This document shows positions 55,623-63,801 of a DNA stretch of 64,000 bases, in pieces (within the stretch, counting starts at the first letter, position 1; every line of letters starts with the position of its first letter). The notes beneath the pieces are model-generated. The model had not been told where the DNA came from, ran no database searches, and was given only the letters and a program-made list of their open reading frames with translations. Source of the DNA: DASVUC01 sp036387255 (GTDB taxonomy: Bacteria; Planctomycetota; Phycisphaerae; Tepidisphaerales; Tepidisphaeraceae); NCBI GenBank assembly GCA_036387255.1, contig DASVUC010000120.1:1-64000 (forward strand), written 5' to 3'. Made by a program: the position numbers and the translations under genes.

Positions 55623-56407
55623 GCCAGGTCCCTCGGGATCGATACATTCCGGCCCGGCTGCTTCTCCCGAAGCTTCTCATCGTGCCGCGCGATCCACGCC
55701 GCCTTCCGTTCGATCCCCTTCACCAGCGGCGCCGGCGACGGCATCCCCCGCTGCTCCGCGTATCGCTGAAGCCACGCCAACCGCTGCTCATCGCTGATCG
55801 GCAGCGCCATCGTGCTGTACCAGAACTGCGCCAGGTCCTTGCGGATCCACCGCTGCCGTGTGAAGAAATTCGTCAGCTTTCCCACCCGTGCCGCATCGAT
55901 CAGCCGCACATCAGTGGGATCATCCGCCTTCACGAAGAAGTGACACAGGTATAAATCGCGATGATGCAGCCCGCGGTTGTGCAATCGCCCGGCCAGGTCC
56001 GCCGTCGCATCCCGCACCTGATCAAACGGGAGGCCCCGCTCGATCAGCTTGTCCGCCGGTTCATAACCTGCCAGATCTCCGGTGATCACAAAACTTCGCC
56101 CATCCGCCAATTGCCCCCACCCCACCAGCGACACCGTCGGGATCTCCGCGCCCATCAGCGCCTGAATCGCCCCCGCCTCCTGATCCGCCGGCGAGTGCTT
56201 CTCCTCGCTCGTTCGATATCGCTTGATATGCAGCCGGATCTTCCGCCCCTGCCAGTCCGCATCCAGCGTGCAGTTCTCCCGCTCCGGAATCGACCGCCAC
56301 ACGCGAATCTCCGGATGATCGAACACCGTATCCGCATCCAGCCCCACCTCGCGCATCAGCGACTGGTACTGTGGCGCAATGCGAAAGCTCGACCCCGTTT
56401 CCCTCAT
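55619..56407 (-). CDS. LPS core heptose kinase-like protein (WaaP/Kdo kinase family)
   Basis: A 262-residue protein-kinase-like enzyme: LHIKRYR supplies the ATP Lys (Lys62), LHHRDLYLCHFFV the catalytic loop (Asp151), and VRLIDAARV the metal-binding Asp. WaaP phosphorylates LPS core heptose; related kinases act on Kdo. It overlaps the GT4 gene (ATGA) and so forms a two-gene LPS core unit. The start codon abuts an A/T-rich dispersed repeat. Confidence 0.9.
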   Translation of the reverse strand: MRETGSSFRIAPQYQSLMREVGLDADTVFDHPEIRVWRSIPERENCTLDADWQGRKIRLHIKRYRTSEEKHSPADQEAGAIQALMGAEIPTVSLVGWGQLADGRSFVITGDLAGYEPADKLIERGLPFDQVRDATADLAGRLHNRGLHHRDLYLCHFFVKADDPTDVRLIDAARVGKLTNFFTRQRWIRKDLAQFWYSTMALPISDEQRLAWLQRYAEQRGMPSPAPLVKGIERKAAWIARHDEKLREKQPGRNVSIPRDLA

Positions 56408-56467
56408 TTCCTCTTTCGAATTTTGAATTTGTTTCGGATTTCGTGCTTCGAATTTCGTGCTTTGCGT
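56408..56467. repeat. A/T-rich GAATTTCGGATTT-type repeat (half element)
   Basis: Repeats of the words GAATTT, TTTCGGATTTCG and GTGCTTCGAATTTCGTG fill the gap between the WaaP-like gene and purU. Only one arm is present here; full hairpins of the same family lie at 57395-57630 and 57995-58145. Confidence 0.75.
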
Positions 56468-57355
56468 TCAGCGGCTCTCCCTCATGAACCGGCTCATTCC
56501 CGGCTTAAAGATCACCTTCCCCTCCACCACCACCAGCTCCTCATTCAGGAACAGCTCCACCGCCTTGGACAGCACATTCGCCTCCAGGGTCAGCCCCTTC
56601 TCCTTCACATCATCCAGCGTGTCGCTGCCCACATTGATGTGGAACACATCCTGCAAAATCACCGGCCCCTCATCCAGCTGCTCGGTGACAAAGTGGGCCG
56701 TGCACCCATGCACGCGCACGCCGCTCTCGTACGCTTGCCGGTATGGAGCCGCCCCCGGAAAATACGGCAAGAGCGACGGGTGGATGTTGATAATCCGGCT
56801 CGGAAACGCCTGCACGACTTCACTCGGCAGGATCCGCATGTACCGCGCCAGCACAATCAAGTCCGGCTTGTACTCGCGCAAGGACTTCAGCAGCCAGTCA
56901 AAATGCTCCTGCGGGTTCTGCGATGACTTCCACCCGAACGCATAGCCGGCGCTCTTCGCCATCGGCTCCAGGTCCGGGTGGTTGGCCAGCACGCACGCCA
57001 CCTGCCCGTGCAGTTTCCCCTCCTTGAAATCATGAATAAGCTGCTCCAGGCAGTGCGGTTCCTTGCTCACCAGCAGCGCCACGCGCTTCGCCCGCGCCTC
57101 GGAGTGCAGGTGCACCCGCACTTCCATGTCGATCTTCTTCCCCAACTCGATCAGCCCCGTGATCAGCGCGGAGAGGTCAACGGAAATGTCCTTCAGGTCC
57201 ACCAGCATATCCATGACGAAGAAACCGCGGACAACCCGCTGCTCCATGTCCTGGATATTGATCCCCCGCTCGGCCATGTACGTCGCGAACTGCGCCACGA
57301 CGCCCTTCTGGTCCTTGCCTAAAACACTGACGACCGCGAGCACTTCAGATGCCAT
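56468..57355 (-). CDS. purU: Formyltetrahydrofolate deformylase
   Basis: A 295-residue protein with an N-terminal ACT domain (VVSVLGKDQKGVVAQFATYMAERGINIQDME region) and a C-terminal formyltransferase-like domain: VALLVSKEPHCLEQL, VLARYMRILPSEVVQAFP, INIHPSLLPYFPGAAPYRQAY and VHGCTAHFVTEQLDEGPVI, with the catalytic Asn/His. PurU hydrolyses 10-formyl-THF to formate for purine synthesis. Slightly diverged (NIHPSLLPYFPGA instead of NIHHSFLPAF), but the family is clear. Confidence 0.92.
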   Translation of the reverse strand: MASEVLAVVSVLGKDQKGVVAQFATYMAERGINIQDMEQRVVRGFFVMDMLVDLKDISVDLSALITGLIELGKKIDMEVRVHLHSEARAKRVALLVSKEPHCLEQLIHDFKEGKLHGQVACVLANHPDLEPMAKSAGYAFGWKSSQNPQEHFDWLLKSLREYKPDLIVLARYMRILPSEVVQAFPSRIINIHPSLLPYFPGAAPYRQAYESGVRVHGCTAHFVTEQLDEGPVILQDVFHINVGSDTLDDVKEKGLTLEANVLSKAVELFLNEELVVVEGKVIFKPGMSRFMRESR

Positions 57356-57394
57356 AGATTTTCAAGTGTACGCGAGTCGAGGGGAAGCGGGAAA

Positions 57395-57633
57395 TCCGGA
57401 GCACGAAATCCGAAGCTCGAAGTTCGAAACAAATCGAAATAGGAAATCCCAAACAAATTCAAAATTCAAACAGGAAAATTCAAAACCCCGCGTGCGCCTC
57501 GCCTCACCGCGCTGTGCTCCCCGTTTCGAATTTTCCCCTTTCCCCGTTTCGGATTTGTTTGGGATTTCTTATTTCGAATTTGTTTCGGATTTCGGATTTC
57601 GGATTTCGAATTTCGGATTTCGGATTTCCCCCC
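57395..57633. repeat. Long imperfect inverted repeat of A/T-rich words
   Basis: Left arm about 57425-57485 (AAATCCCAAACAAATTC, GGAAAATTCAAAA) and right arm about 57525-57585 (GAATTTTCCCC, GGATTTGTTTGGGATTT) are imperfectly complementary over some 55-60 bp around a GC-rich 40-bp loop. Further GGATTTCGGATTTCGAATT copies run to 57630. Fills the 278-bp gap after purU. Confidence 0.8.
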
Positions 57634-57993
57634 CTACTCCACCACCCCTTCCCCGGAAACCAGTTCCCCTCCCTCGCTCGACACAATTCCCCCGGCCCCC
57701 TCTGCGTTGCTCCACGCGTCGCCCATGAAAACATCGTTCTCGTAAAAGACCCGCAAGGTGATCGCGTCGATCCGCTCCCACGCCGCCGCGCCCTGCGCCC
57801 CGATCACCAGCCCGCTCACATCCCCCGTCGGATCCGCGATCGCCCTCGAGAAGATCCACGAAGCCGCGTTGGCCAGCTCCGTCGCCGCCACCCGCGCCAC
57901 CGAGACCGGGGCGGGAGGAGGCGGCGCGGGCGGCGCACCGCGCTTTGCGACGCGATGACGCTTGCGATATTGGACGGGTGTGGGGAAGAGCAC
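57634..57993 (-). CDS. Hypothetical protein with Pro-rich N-terminus
   Basis: A 119-residue protein starting with GTG. A basic start and APPAPPPPAP linker are followed by a compact region (ARVAATELANAASWIFSRA, WERIDAITLRVFYENDVFMG). No family recognised. It is flanked on both sides by A/T-rich hairpin repeats and may form a pair with the next minus-strand gene upstream. The start has no obvious ribosome binding site. Confidence 0.45.
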   Translation of the reverse strand: MLFPTPVQYRKRHRVAKRGAPPAPPPPAPVSVARVAATELANAASWIFSRAIADPTGDVSGLVIGAQGAAAWERIDAITLRVFYENDVFMGDAWSNAEGAGGIVSSEGGELVSGEGVVE

Positions 57994-57994
57994 G

Positions 57995-58148
57995 GGTGTT
58001 TACAAATCCGAAATTCGAAGCACGAAATCCGAAACAACTCCAAAATTCGAAGAAGAAAGGTCGGAAACGACGGCGCGCTTCAGTCAGTCCCCTTTTGAAT
58101 TTCGAGTTTGTTTCGAACTTCGGATTTCGTGCTTCGTGCTTTCCTCAA
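57995..58148. repeat. A/T-rich imperfect hairpin repeat
   Basis: Arms about 58008-58065 (CGAAGCACGAAATCCGAAAC) and 58098-58145 (GGATTTCGTGCTTCG) are complementary with interruptions, same family as at 57395-57633. Lies between two minus-strand genes. Confidence 0.8.
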
Positions 58149-58829
58149 TTACGCGGCCAGCGAAACGCTTCCTCCCGGCAGATTCGTCCCGACCGGCGCA
58201 CAGATCGGGCCGGACTGTTTTCTCGGGTTGAACCAGAACGCCGTCAGCCACACTTTCGCGCCGGCCGCGAGCGTGTTGGGGAACGGGACGGAGACTTTCG
58301 TCTTGCCGGTGTTGCCGACGAACTGCCAGGCGCTGATATCGCCCGGCGCCGTAGCGCCGACGAACGTGAAGACCGATGCCCCGCTCACGCCCGCGGGTTT
58401 CCCGCGCTTGCCGGCGACGGCGGCATCGTGCAGCTTGATGTTCACCGTCCACCCGCTGACCGAGACGACGTCCAACCCCGGCGCATCGCTTGGCGGAGGA
58501 ATCGGCGAGGGGGCGCTGCGCACGGTCAGCCCGAGCGCCAGCTTCTGCGCGTTGGTGACCGATGCCGTCCCCTGCACCAGGTCGGCCAGCAGCCGCGCGT
58601 TGGCCTTGAGGTTGCCGCGTGCCGTGTTCTTGGTCGGCACCGCCGAGCGCGTCCGGATCGCCGGATCGCACGCGACGAGTGCCGTGGCATACGCATCGTG
58701 CAGCGTCCCGTACGCGCTGGCCAGCGCCGTGGTCAGGCCATACGCCGTCGGCGTCGCGACGATCAGCGTCTTGAAATTCAGACTCCACGCCAGCAAACCG
58801 CTGTCGGAGTTGGGCAGAAAACCACTCAT
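58149..58829 (-). CDS. Conserved hypothetical protein (planctomycete-type)
   Basis: A 226-residue protein. MSGFLPNSDSGLLAWSLNF at the start and a helix-rich middle (LTTALASAYGTLHDAYATAL) are followed by a beta-rich fibronectin-like C-terminal half. GAGGAGCC ribosome binding site before ATG 58829. The family is known to me only as a hypothetical protein in planctomycetes and related environmental genomes. Function unknown; no signal peptide. Confidence 0.75.
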   Translation of the reverse strand: MSGFLPNSDSGLLAWSLNFKTLIVATPTAYGLTTALASAYGTLHDAYATALVACDPAIRTRSAVPTKNTARGNLKANARLLADLVQGTASVTNAQKLALGLTVRSAPSPIPPPSDAPGLDVVSVSGWTVNIKLHDAAVAGKRGKPAGVSGASVFTFVGATAPGDISAWQFVGNTGKTKVSVPFPNTLAAGAKVWLTAFWFNPRKQSGPICAPVGTNLPGGSVSLAA

Positions 58830-58953
58830 AGAGGGCTCCTCGAAAAGGAAAAATTCACGGCGAACTTTTAATTCCATCGTCCCCCCGCGGGGCCGACCGA
58901 AGCGCGCCCCGGCAGCAAAAACCAAAACTTCCCCCGTGAATTCCCACGAACCC
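58830..58953. other. Intergenic, no feature seen
   Basis: The leader of the minus-strand gene at 58149-58829. It holds its ribosome binding site; nothing else was recognised. Confidence 0.4.
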
Positions 58954-59142
58954 GCCGCGGATTCCAGCGAATCACCCGCTGTTTCCAGCCCATTCGTCTC
59001 GAAATCGCGCGCATCAATTCCAAGTTCCAGCGAATCCCTCCCGCATTCCAGCGCATCCGTCTTTGATTCCAACGAATCCATCGCTCATTCCAGCACGTCC
59101 GTCCCTGATCCCATCGCCTCAGCCCCTGATCTCATCGCGCGG
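58954..59142. repeat. Degenerate 21-bp tandem repeat
   Basis: About nine units of 21 bp built on ATTCCAGCGAATCC (for example at 59043-59063, 59064-59084, 59085-59105). On the minus strand the repeat encodes heptads of the type D-S-L-E-x-x-x in an open frame that leads into, but is not clearly part of, the gene at 58149-58829. On the plus strand it encodes FQRI heptads. Confidence 0.75.
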
Positions 59143-59154
59143 ATGAAGAATTTG

Positions 59155-59230
59155 AACACAAAGACACAAAGACACAGAGGCGTTCTCACTCGGCCGGGAA
59201 CGCGCTGTGTCTCTGTGACTCTGTGTCGAT
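59155..59230. repeat. ACACAAAGACACAGAG inverted repeat
   Basis: Left arm ACACAAAGACACAGAGG (about 59165-59182) and right arm CTGTGTCTCTGTGACTCTG (about 59208-59227) are imperfectly complementary. Lies just before the zinc-ribbon membrane protein gene. Confidence 0.7.
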
Positions 59231-59296
59231 AATTTGGGTGATGTCCCCCTTTCTGTTTCCTGATTGGCAACATCGACGCGATGGTACAATTGCGGC

Positions 59297-59809
59297 GTGA
59301 AACCGCTTCCGCGTCATCTTCAGATCCTCGTCGCGGTGGCTTGCGGCGCAGCGGCAGTGCTGCTGCCGGAGGCGTACCAGCGGATCATCCCGTATGCCGT
59401 GGTGGGACTGCTCCTCCTGGTGCTGCTCGCTTTCCTGCTGATCTACATTCTGTGGCAATGGCAGCTTCATCATCCGCGATCGGAGCCGCAGCCGCCTCCT
59501 CCGCCAATGCCCTGTCCGCGATGCGCCTGCACGGAACATGATTACAAAGTCGGCGGGTTTTGGGACGGGGTGAAGGACCCAGTCAGTGGAGTCCGTCCGG
59601 GCGGCACGTTTGGCTACGGCGTGTGCAAGCGATGTGGTGCACGCTGGGGACAGTGGGATCAAGCGCCGCCGTATGTCGCGGCGGTGGATGAGTGGAATCG
59701 CGAGGTGGAAGGGCCCGAAGCCAAACGTGCCGAACAATTGCGGCTGTGGACGGAGCATCACGCAAAACGAGCAGAGACGGCTTCGACGAACAAAACGGAT
59801 CATTCCTGA
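59297..59809 (+). CDS. Membrane protein with zinc ribbon
   Basis: A 170-residue protein with two membrane helices in the first 60 residues (HLQILVAVACGAAAVLLPEA, YAVVGLLLLVLLAFLLIYIL), a Pro-rich linker, then a cytoplasmic zinc ribbon with CPRC and CKRCGARW. The C-terminal end, including the stop codon, falls in a dispersed repeat (59785-59885), so the last residues may have been replaced. GTG 59297 chosen; TTG 59264 possible. Confidence 0.65.
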   Translation: MKPLPRHLQILVAVACGAAAVLLPEAYQRIIPYAVVGLLLLVLLAFLLIYILWQWQLHHPRSEPQPPPPPMPCPRCACTEHDYKVGGFWDGVKDPVSGVRPGGTFGYGVCKRCGARWGQWDQAPPYVAAVDEWNREVEGPEAKRAEQLRLWTEHHAKRAETASTNKTDHS

Positions 59810-59885
59810 TTCTGGCTGACGGCTGAGAGCTGACCGCTGACGGCTTCTCCCACCCTCACATCGGAGGGGCTTGAATGGCGGAAGG
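59785..59885. repeat. Dispersed repeat shared with 2113-2216
   Basis: GAACAAAACGG.TCATTCCTGATTCTG and, further on, CACATCGGAGGGG and GGCTTGAATGG match the block at 2113-2216, with the middle replaced by CTGACGGCTGAGAGCTGACC-type repeats. The two sites are 57 kb apart. Confidence 0.75.
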
Positions 59886-59917
59886 AAAGATGGGCGAGGA
59901 ATAAGGTGACATCGCAC

Positions 59918-60070
59918 CATTGACTCACCACGGAGAGCACGGAGGGACACGGAGAGGGAGTTCATTGCCAAGAGCCGGGTCAATGCACGCCGCTTCGCGG
60001 CCTTTGCGCCTTCGCGGTACAAAAATGTCTTTTTCCGTGCGCCTCCGTGATCTCCGTGGTGAGCGGGACG
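59918..60070. repeat. CACCACGGAGA inverted repeat
   Basis: Left arm CACCACGGAGAGCACGGAGG (about 59926-59945) and right arm CCTCCGTGATCTCCGTGGTG (about 60043-60062) are almost fully complementary. Between them lie GCTTCGCGGCCTTTGCGCC and a second, smaller palindromic set. No gene in this interval; it forms most of the gap before the acyltransferase gene. Confidence 0.75.
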
Positions 60071-60131
60071 CACAGTGGAAAGGGACTGCCGCTCGGTTAC
60101 GATCTCCCCGACACTCGCCACGGAGACGCTC

Positions 60132-61652
60132 TTGACCACGACCGAAGCCCTCACGCCTCCCACCAAAACCCCTCCTCCTTCCCTGCACGAGATCATCCGG
60201 ACCACGCCCCCCGCGCCGACCTCGCAGCGCCTCGTCTCGCTCGACATCTTCCGCGGCATCACCATCGCCGCCATGCTGCTGGTGAACAATCCGGGCAAAG
60301 GCGCCGCCTTCGCCCCACTCGAGCACGCCGACTGGCACGGCTGGACGCCCACGGACCTCATCTTCCCCTTCTTCCTCTTCATTGTCGGCGTCGCCATCCC
60401 CTTCTCCATGTCCAAGCGTGGCCCGCGCAAAAGCAAATTGCACCTCATCGGCACCATCTGGTTCCGCGCCTTCTCCATCTTCCTCCTCGGCGCGCTCCTC
60501 ACCGCCCTCCCCTTTTCCATGTCCCCGCTCCCGGACGGCTACAACCTGCTCCGCTTCCTCCGCGTCTTCACCTGGACCTACTGCATCCTCGCCATCGCGA
60601 TGACGCTCTTCCCCTGGAAGCGCAGCACCCATTGGCGCTGGATCATCCCCGCTCTGGGCATCGGCCTCTGGCTGCTGATGATCGCCATCCACTACGCCAA
60701 CAAGGATGCCCTCGCCGCGGGTCTTCCCGACAGCTTCAACTTTGGCAACGGCGCCCTCACCCCTTACCGCTTCCGCATTCCCGGCGTTCTCCAGCGAATC
60801 GGCATCTGCTACGGCGCCGCCGCCACCATCGCCGTCCTTGCCGGCTGGCGCGCGTGCCTCATCAGCGCCATCCTCCTCTGCGCCGCCTACTCGGCGGTCA
60901 TGCTCAAGCTCCCCTACCCGAACCACGTCACCGGCTCGCTCACCGAACACGACAACCTCGCCCGCCGCATCGACGAAAAAGTCTTCCGCGCCCACAACTA
61001 CGGCGAATACCCCGACCCCGAAGGCCTCCTCTCCACCCTCCCCGCCATCGCCTCACCCCTCCTGGGCATCTGCGTCGGCGCCTGGCTCCGCAACAACCGC
61101 TCACCCGCCGAGCGCTGCGCCGGCCTCCTCGCCGCCGGCGTCCTCGTCGCAATTCTCGGCTACTGCCTCCACTCCTGGCTCATGCCCATCAACAAGAAGA
61201 TCTGGACCCCCTCCTTCGTCGTCTTCACCACCGGCATGGGCATGCTCGGACTCGGCACCATCTTCTGGTTCGTCGACGTCAAATCCCCCCTTGAGCCGCG
61301 CTCCGCCCTCCGCCGCTTCGCCCGCGGAGCGCTCTGGACCCCGTTCCGCATCTTCGGCACCAACGCCATCGCCGCCTTCGTTGCCGCCGGTATCGTCACA
61401 CGCCTCATGCTCATGATCCCGATCAAGAAGGATCTCCTCACCGGCCGCACCATCACCCTCATCACCTTCTGCAAAGACCAGTGCGCTAACGGACTGCACG
61501 CGCTCTCCCACCAACTCCAATCCCTCTCGCCCCACATCCCCGCCATCGACACCCCCGGCCTCACCAGCCTGACCTACTCGCTCGGCTACATCCTGGTCAT
61601 CCTGCTCATCATGTCCCTCCTCTATGTCTTCCGCGTCTTCGTCAAAGTCTGA
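60132..61652 (+). CDS. HGSNAT/NagX-type membrane acyltransferase (DUF5009-like)
   Basis: A 506-residue protein with about 10-12 membrane helices. RLVSLDIFRGITIAAMLLVNNPG and DLIFPFFLFIVGVAIPFS are diagnostic of heparan-alpha-glucosaminide N-acetyltransferase-like proteins, which transfer acetyl groups to amino sugars across the membrane. A linker ALTPPTKTPPPS precedes the first helix. The start is unsure: TTG 60132 or GTG 60075. It is followed 70 bp later by a second envelope glycan gene. Confidence 0.88.
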   Translation: MTTTEALTPPTKTPPPSLHEIIRTTPPAPTSQRLVSLDIFRGITIAAMLLVNNPGKGAAFAPLEHADWHGWTPTDLIFPFFLFIVGVAIPFSMSKRGPRKSKLHLIGTIWFRAFSIFLLGALLTALPFSMSPLPDGYNLLRFLRVFTWTYCILAIAMTLFPWKRSTHWRWIIPALGIGLWLLMIAIHYANKDALAAGLPDSFNFGNGALTPYRFRIPGVLQRIGICYGAAATIAVLAGWRACLISAILLCAAYSAVMLKLPYPNHVTGSLTEHDNLARRIDEKVFRAHNYGEYPDPEGLLSTLPAIASPLLGICVGAWLRNNRSPAERCAGLLAAGVLVAILGYCLHSWLMPINKKIWTPSFVVFTTGMGMLGLGTIFWFVDVKSPLEPRSALRRFARGALWTPFRIFGTNAIAAFVAAGIVTRLMLMIPIKKDLLTGRTITLITFCKDQCANGLHALSHQLQSLSPHIPAIDTPGLTSLTYSLGYILVILLIMSLLYVFRVFVKV

Positions 61653-61722
61653 TGCCTCTGACTTCTTCGCCCTTCTTCCCCATCGCTGCACGCAAGCGAA
61701 ACCCGTGCTACGATCCCCACCC

Positions 61723-63246
61723 GTGACCGCGATCGAGGTCCATCCCCAGGAAATCATTCCCGCTGAAAATCGTGAGCGCTCCGCCCTCCCCGTTCGCCTG
61801 GCGCTGCTGCTCATCCTCCTCATCGCAGCCTCCCTGCGCTTCTATCACCTCGGCCGCCACAGCCTCTGGTTCGATGAAGGCCTGACCGCCCGCCTGCTCC
61901 GCGCGCCGCTGCCCGACATGCTGCACGCCATCACCACCTACGAGCAAACGCCGCCGCTCTTCTACTTCCTCCTCCGACCCGTCGTCGCGCTGCTGGGCGA
62001 TTCCGAATCCATTCTGCGCCTTCCCTCCGCGATCTACGGCACACTCTCCGTCCTCGCCCTCTACCTCGCCACTCAACGCGCATTCAACACCGCCGCCGCC
62101 CTCACCAGCGCCCTGCTGCTCGCCCTCTCGCCGTATCACGTCGCCTACTCCCAGGAAGCGCGCGCCTACGCCTTGTTCGTCTTGCTGACCATCCTCTCAT
62201 CTGATCTGCTCATGCGCGCCTTCCAGCGCCGCCGCGGATGGATCGACGCGCTCTACATCCTCACCTCCACCGCCCTGCTCTACACCCACCTGTACGGCAT
62301 CTTCGTCCTCGCGGCACACCACGTCGCCTGGCTCGTCTCCACCGCCGCGCATCGCAAAGCGCCGCGCCCGCTGGATCTGCCTCGCTGGTTCACGCTGAAC
62401 TTCGCCATCGCCATCCTCTACGCCCCCTTCCTGCCGACGGTGCGCGACTGGCTTGGCATCGTGCAACACGGCTTTTGGGTCAAGCGCGTGACCTGGAATG
62501 ACATCGCCGCCGCCTACGAAACCTACGCGGGTTCCGCGCCTCTGCTGATCGCCCTGCTCGCACTGATCGTGATCGCGCTGGTCCTTCGCCCACGCTCGCG
62601 CCCGCAAACAGCGTCGCAACTGCACAAGGTCGATGCAACGATCCAGAGCAACGTTCCCGCCCGCTCCCTCTGGCTCCTCATCCTCCTCCTGCCCGTCGTC
62701 ATCCCCGTAACCATCTCCGTCCTCACCCGCCCCACCTTCTCCGCCCGCTACGCCATGCCCGCCAGCCTCGGCCTCTACGTCCTCGCCGGCGCGGGCCTCT
62801 CTCAAATCTCCAGATTGAACTTGCAAATCCCCGCCGCCACGATTCTCGCAACGCTCACCCTCTTCCCCTCCACGCTCCCCGACCCCAAGCCCCAGTGGCG
62901 CCAAGCCGCGCACTACCTCGAACTCCACATGCGCCCCGGCGACCTCGCCGCCATCAACCGCAAAGGCGCCATCTGCCTCTGGGACTATTACATCCGCTCG
63001 CGCCCCGACCTCCGCCGCATCGGATTCGACGGCACCGCCCTCCCCGTCACCCAGCCGCTTGACCCCGGCCGCCACGTCTGGCTCATCGCCTACACCAACG
63101 AAATCCCCCCCAACGTCATGATCCAGCGCGGCCACTGGATCGTCGGCAGACAAAAAATCTTCCGCAACATCCTCATCTTCGAACTCTTCGATCCCCCCAG
63201 CCCAAGTGCTACGACACAAGAATCAACCCGCGATAAACGCCTGTAA
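61723..63246 (+). CDS. GT39/ArnT-like membrane glycosyltransferase
   Basis: A 507-residue protein with about 11 membrane helices. RFYHLGRHSLWFDEGLTA carries the catalytic Asp/Glu of the first external loop, and YEQTPPLFYFLLRPVVALLGDSE follows. The family uses polyprenyl-phosphate sugars to modify lipids or proteins outside the membrane. Start GTG 61723 is chosen; an upstream open frame to 61624 overlaps the previous gene. Confidence 0.85.
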   Translation: MTAIEVHPQEIIPAENRERSALPVRLALLLILLIAASLRFYHLGRHSLWFDEGLTARLLRAPLPDMLHAITTYEQTPPLFYFLLRPVVALLGDSESILRLPSAIYGTLSVLALYLATQRAFNTAAALTSALLLALSPYHVAYSQEARAYALFVLLTILSSDLLMRAFQRRRGWIDALYILTSTALLYTHLYGIFVLAAHHVAWLVSTAAHRKAPRPLDLPRWFTLNFAIAILYAPFLPTVRDWLGIVQHGFWVKRVTWNDIAAAYETYAGSAPLLIALLALIVIALVLRPRSRPQTASQLHKVDATIQSNVPARSLWLLILLLPVVIPVTISVLTRPTFSARYAMPASLGLYVLAGAGLSQISRLNLQIPAATILATLTLFPSTLPDPKPQWRQAAHYLELHMRPGDLAAINRKGAICLWDYYIRSRPDLRRIGFDGTALPVTQPLDPGRHVWLIAYTNEIPPNVMIQRGHWIVGRQKIFRNILIFELFDPPSPSATTQESTRDKRL

Positions 63247-63300
63247 GCGCGTCACGCACCGGTCCGAACGCGACTCCCTCCGCCCTCATCCGCGGTTCCC

Positions 63301-63789
63301 TCACTTCCCCGCCGCCGCCTTCACCACCCCGTTCTCCGCATAATAATAAAACCCCGGCAGAAGCTGCGTCGAGGGAAACTGCCTCGTCCAATCCATCCGC
63401 CGCGGGTCGTTCTGGATGTCGTCAAAGAACGCGCAGAACCCATAATGCTCCCCCTGCCCTCCCAGCTCGATATTGACGCCGCTGGGCGATGCGACGATCG
63501 CATGAGCGGAAAGCGCCACGATCGCCGCCGGTAACCTGCCGCTCGCCGGGTCGATCGTCACGAACTCCTCCGTCGCCGACCCCAGCGTCTCCCGGCTCGC
63601 CCACACCGCCCGGCACGCCTCCATCAGTTGCTGATGGTTTGTCTGATACAGCAGCACCCTCTGCCGCTGATCCAGCACCGCTCGGCTCTTGTGAATCGCG
63701 CGCGACACCAGCCCCGCTACCCCCAGGGGCAAAACAATCGCGACAACCAAGGCCCCTGCAACGACGCGCCGCACTCGGGAACGTTCCAT
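63301..63789 (-). CDS. Hypothetical membrane-anchored protein
   Basis: A 162-residue protein with an N-terminal membrane helix (VVAGALVVAIVLPLGVAGLV) and an external domain containing LYQTNHQQLMEACRAVW and GEHYGFCAFFDDIQ. No family recognised. The end TQLLPGFYYYAENGVV is distinctive. Start at 63789 or 63801. Confidence 0.65.
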   Translation of the reverse strand: MERSRVRRVVAGALVVAIVLPLGVAGLVSRAIHKSRAVLDQRQRVLLYQTNHQQLMEACRAVWASRETLGSATEEFVTIDPASGRLPAAIVALSAHAIVASPSGVNIELGGQGEHYGFCAFFDDIQNDPRRMDWTRQFPSTQLLPGFYYYAENGVVKAAAGK

Positions 63790-63801
63790 GACTCCGGCCA
63801 T

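Noticed and set aside
58954..59142. CRISPR array
   Set aside because: Contiguous degenerate 21-bp units without spacers of constant length and no cas genes.
60047..61294. 415-codon plus-strand frame inside the acyltransferase gene
   Set aside because: Shifted frame of a clear membrane protein; composition is Arg/Pro/His-rich.
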